A stretch of DNA of 7,089 nucleotides, from positions 1 through 7,089 of the forward strand of contig JAITPL010000223.1 in the NCBI GenBank assembly GCA_031289445.1. The letters run 5' to 3'. The position numbers were made by a program, and so were the translations under genes. How positions within the stretch are numbered: the first letter of the stretch is position 1; each line of letters begins with the position of its first letter. The notes beneath the pieces were generated by a model. The model worked only from the letters and a program-made list of their open reading frames with translations. It was not told the DNA's origin and searched no databases. Below, one piece after another: positions 5,939-7,089 of the stretch. Source of the DNA: Tannerella sp. GTDB lineage: Bacteria; Bacteroidota; Bacteroidia; Bacteroidales; Tannerellaceae.

Positions 5939-6820
5939 ATGTTTCTGAGGAATCCTGCCAATCCGATAATCCTGCTAACCCTGATGATTACGACAGTGTT
6001 AGCGCCAACGCTCGCTGCCGATGCCCATCCCTTCGCGGGAGGCAACGGCACAAGCGCCGCTCCCTATCGGATTAGCGCCGCAGTACAGTTAGACAGCGTG
6101 CGCCGATACTTGGACGCCCACTTTGTGCTGGTAAACAATATCAACCTCGGCCCTTATCTGGCTGAAGGCGGCGGCGGATATGCGCAATGGAACGAGCGGG
6201 GATGGATGCCTATCGGAAGCAATTCCAAACATTTTACCGGCAACTTCGATGGCGGCAAATTCTCCATCTCCAACCTGAAAATTGACCGTCCGGAAGATGA
6301 TTATATCGGCTTGTTCGGGTATATTGACAGCGCTGCCGTGTCCAATCTGCGTATCGCTTCGGGCGAGGTAAAAGGCAGGTATGACGTCGGCGGTATATGC
6401 GGTTTAAACTGGAACGGCGTTATCACCGGTTGCTCCAACAAGGCTAATGTAACAGGGGATTTTAACGTTGGCGGCGTATGCGGGACGAACCGCGGCGAAT
6501 CGAAAAACTATTACGAACCGGAGATAACGGCTGAACTTGTCGCATGTTATAATGACGGAACGATAAGCTGCAGTATTATGAATGCCGGTGGCGTGTGCGG
6601 GATGAACAGATGCGACAGCTACAACGGAAGAGCCATTATTACTTCCTGTTATAATAACGGAGTGATACGCGGTGATGGTGTTATCGGCGGTGTATGCGGG
6701 ATGAGTACAGGCTATTGCGGAAGCACTCAAATTGACGATTGTTATAATAAAGGAAAGGTAACCGGCCGCAGTTCAATCGGCGATGTGTGCGGCTGCGATT
6801 CTATTTGTTTCGTGTATTAA
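5939..6820 (+). CDS. Secreted cysteine-rich GLUG-repeat protein, C-terminus possibly truncated
   Basis: The 293-residue product starts at 5939, 11 bases after the esterase stop; an in-frame ATG at 5777 lies inside the esterase and would bury the signal peptide. The signal sequence is FLRNPANP, then a hydrophobic stretch (10-24) ending LAADA (25-29). Residues 30-145 form a domain often found before GLUG repeats (GTSAAPYRI, W-PIG, FTGNFDGG, GLFGY). From 146 there are four units of the form GG-(I/V)-C-G...CYN-G-(V/I)-G (about 146-173, 174-211, 212-245, 246-276) and a fifth that breaks off at 293. Family knowledge places GLUG proteins outside the cell, often as adhesins. All 14 cysteines lie in 154-290, where typical GLUG units have a hydrophobic residue in place of most of them. 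No T9SS or anchor domain remains. Confidence 0.85.
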   Translation: MFLRNPANPIILLTLMITTVLAPTLAADAHPFAGGNGTSAAPYRISAAVQLDSVRRYLDAHFVLVNNINLGPYLAEGGGGYAQWNERGWMPIGSNSKHFTGNFDGGKFSISNLKIDRPEDDYIGLFGYIDSAAVSNLRIASGEVKGRYDVGGICGLNWNGVITGCSNKANVTGDFNVGGVCGTNRGESKNYYEPEITAELVACYNDGTISCSIMNAGGVCGMNRCDSYNGRAIITSCYNNGVIRGDGVIGGVCGMSTGYCGSTQIDDCYNKGKVTGRSSIGDVCGCDSICFVY

Positions 6821-6849
6821 CTGAAATAAATGAAGGAAAGATTGCAATA

Positions 6850-6972
6850 ATGAAATTCAAACATTTTATTCCGTTATTAACAGGTATTATATTGGGCTTC
6901 TCATTAGGTTGGTGGGGCTTCCGCATTATTTTTCCATGGATTGGCGGATGGATTACTATGGCTCACCAGTAA
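6850..6972 (+). CDS. Putative 40-residue membrane microprotein
   Basis: The reading frame begins with a basic MKFKHF and continues as a hydrophobic, glycine- and tryptophan-rich segment (about 6-36) with one arginine at 25 and four tryptophans (21, 22, 30, 34). It could form one long or two short membrane helices. GAAGGAAAG (6832-6840) precedes the ATG by about 10 bases and is a fair Shine-Dalgarno for this phylum. The in-frame ATG at 6787 lies within the GLUG gene and is less likely. It is not a family I know. It may be the last gene of the epimerase unit, a toxin-like or transporter-associated peptide, or a chance frame. Confidence 0.5.
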   Translation: MKFKHFIPLLTGIILGFSLGWWGFRIIFPWIGGWITMAHQ

Positions 6973-6981
6973 AACCCTGTG

Positions 6982-7011
6982 TTTGATAGTCAAAAAAAAC
7001 ATGTATCTTTG
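6982..7011 (+). promoter_or_regulatory. Bacteroidales promoter for the gene starting at 7026
   Basis: The -7 box TATCTTTG (7004-7011) matches TAnnTTTG, and a TTTG at 6982-6985 serves as -33 with an 18-base spacer, slightly shorter than the usual 19-21. The predicted start of transcription is only about 7 bases before the ATG at 7026, so the leader would be very short. Confidence 0.7.
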
Positions 7012-7025
7012 CATAAAAAAACAAG

Positions 7026-7089
7026 ATGCCAAAAACAGGAAAGTTAAAAGAATTAGTCAGATACGTACTGCCGAAAGAGATAGTAGATT
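7026..7089 (+). CDS. 5' end of a gene cut by the window edge; possibly IS-associated
   Basis: Twenty-one codons are visible, starting MPKTGKLKELVRYVLPKEI. The motif of a short basic lead followed by a helix ending in LPKE resembles the N-terminus of the small first ORF of ISAon1-type insertion sequences in Bacteroidales, which precedes a DDE transposase. This rests on 21 residues and memory of the family, so it is tentative. The gene has its own promoter 15 bases upstream and starts 53 bases after the microprotein stop, consistent with an independent unit such as a mobile element. Confidence 0.4.
   Translation, partial: MPKTGKLKELVRYVLPKEIVD

Overview
The window looks like chromosomal DNA from a member of the Bacteroidota, most likely order Bacteroidales. 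The evidence is three promoters with the Bacteroidales-type -7 box TAnnTTTG (786-793, 3872-3879, 7004-7011), weak or absent Shine-Dalgarno sequences, a lipoprotein signal with an acidic/lysine stretch after the cysteine, and a secreted GLUG-repeat protein. No rRNA or tRNA gene is present, so placement below order is not attempted.

Layout. Positions 1-761 hold no convincing gene. They are a mosaic of small repeats: a perfect 19-bp hairpin, a longer imperfect hairpin, a 24-bp direct duplication, a 12-bp tandem array and an A/T-rich repeat cluster. From 762 a clear promoter drives a tight four-gene operon (827-3824) with overlapping or nearly abutting genes: ABC ATPase, six-TM ABC permease, YtrA-type GntR regulator, and a membrane-anchored extracytoplasmic protein of unknown function. 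A perfect dyad, GTGTA-TTAT-TACAC (796-809), lies just downstream of the -7 box and is a good candidate operator for the operon's own GntR protein.

A second transcription unit starts near 3880: a lipoprotein aldose 1-epimerase (3906-5051), a secreted alpha/beta-hydrolase of the carbohydrate-esterase type (5055-5927) and a secreted, cysteine-rich GLUG-repeat protein (5939-6820), separated by 3 and 11 bases. The first two fit extracytoplasmic processing of plant-type oligosaccharides; the GLUG protein is probably surface-associated and ends abruptly inside a repeat.

The right edge has a 40-residue membrane microprotein (6850-6972), another Bacteroidales promoter, and the first 21 codons of a gene cut by the window. 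Its N-terminus resembles the small first ORF of some Bacteroidales insertion sequences, but this is a weak call.

The best candidate for something undescribed is the ABC/GntR operon with its fourth, unknown extracytoplasmic component and its candidate operator. Next are the cysteine-rich GLUG protein and the adjacent microprotein.
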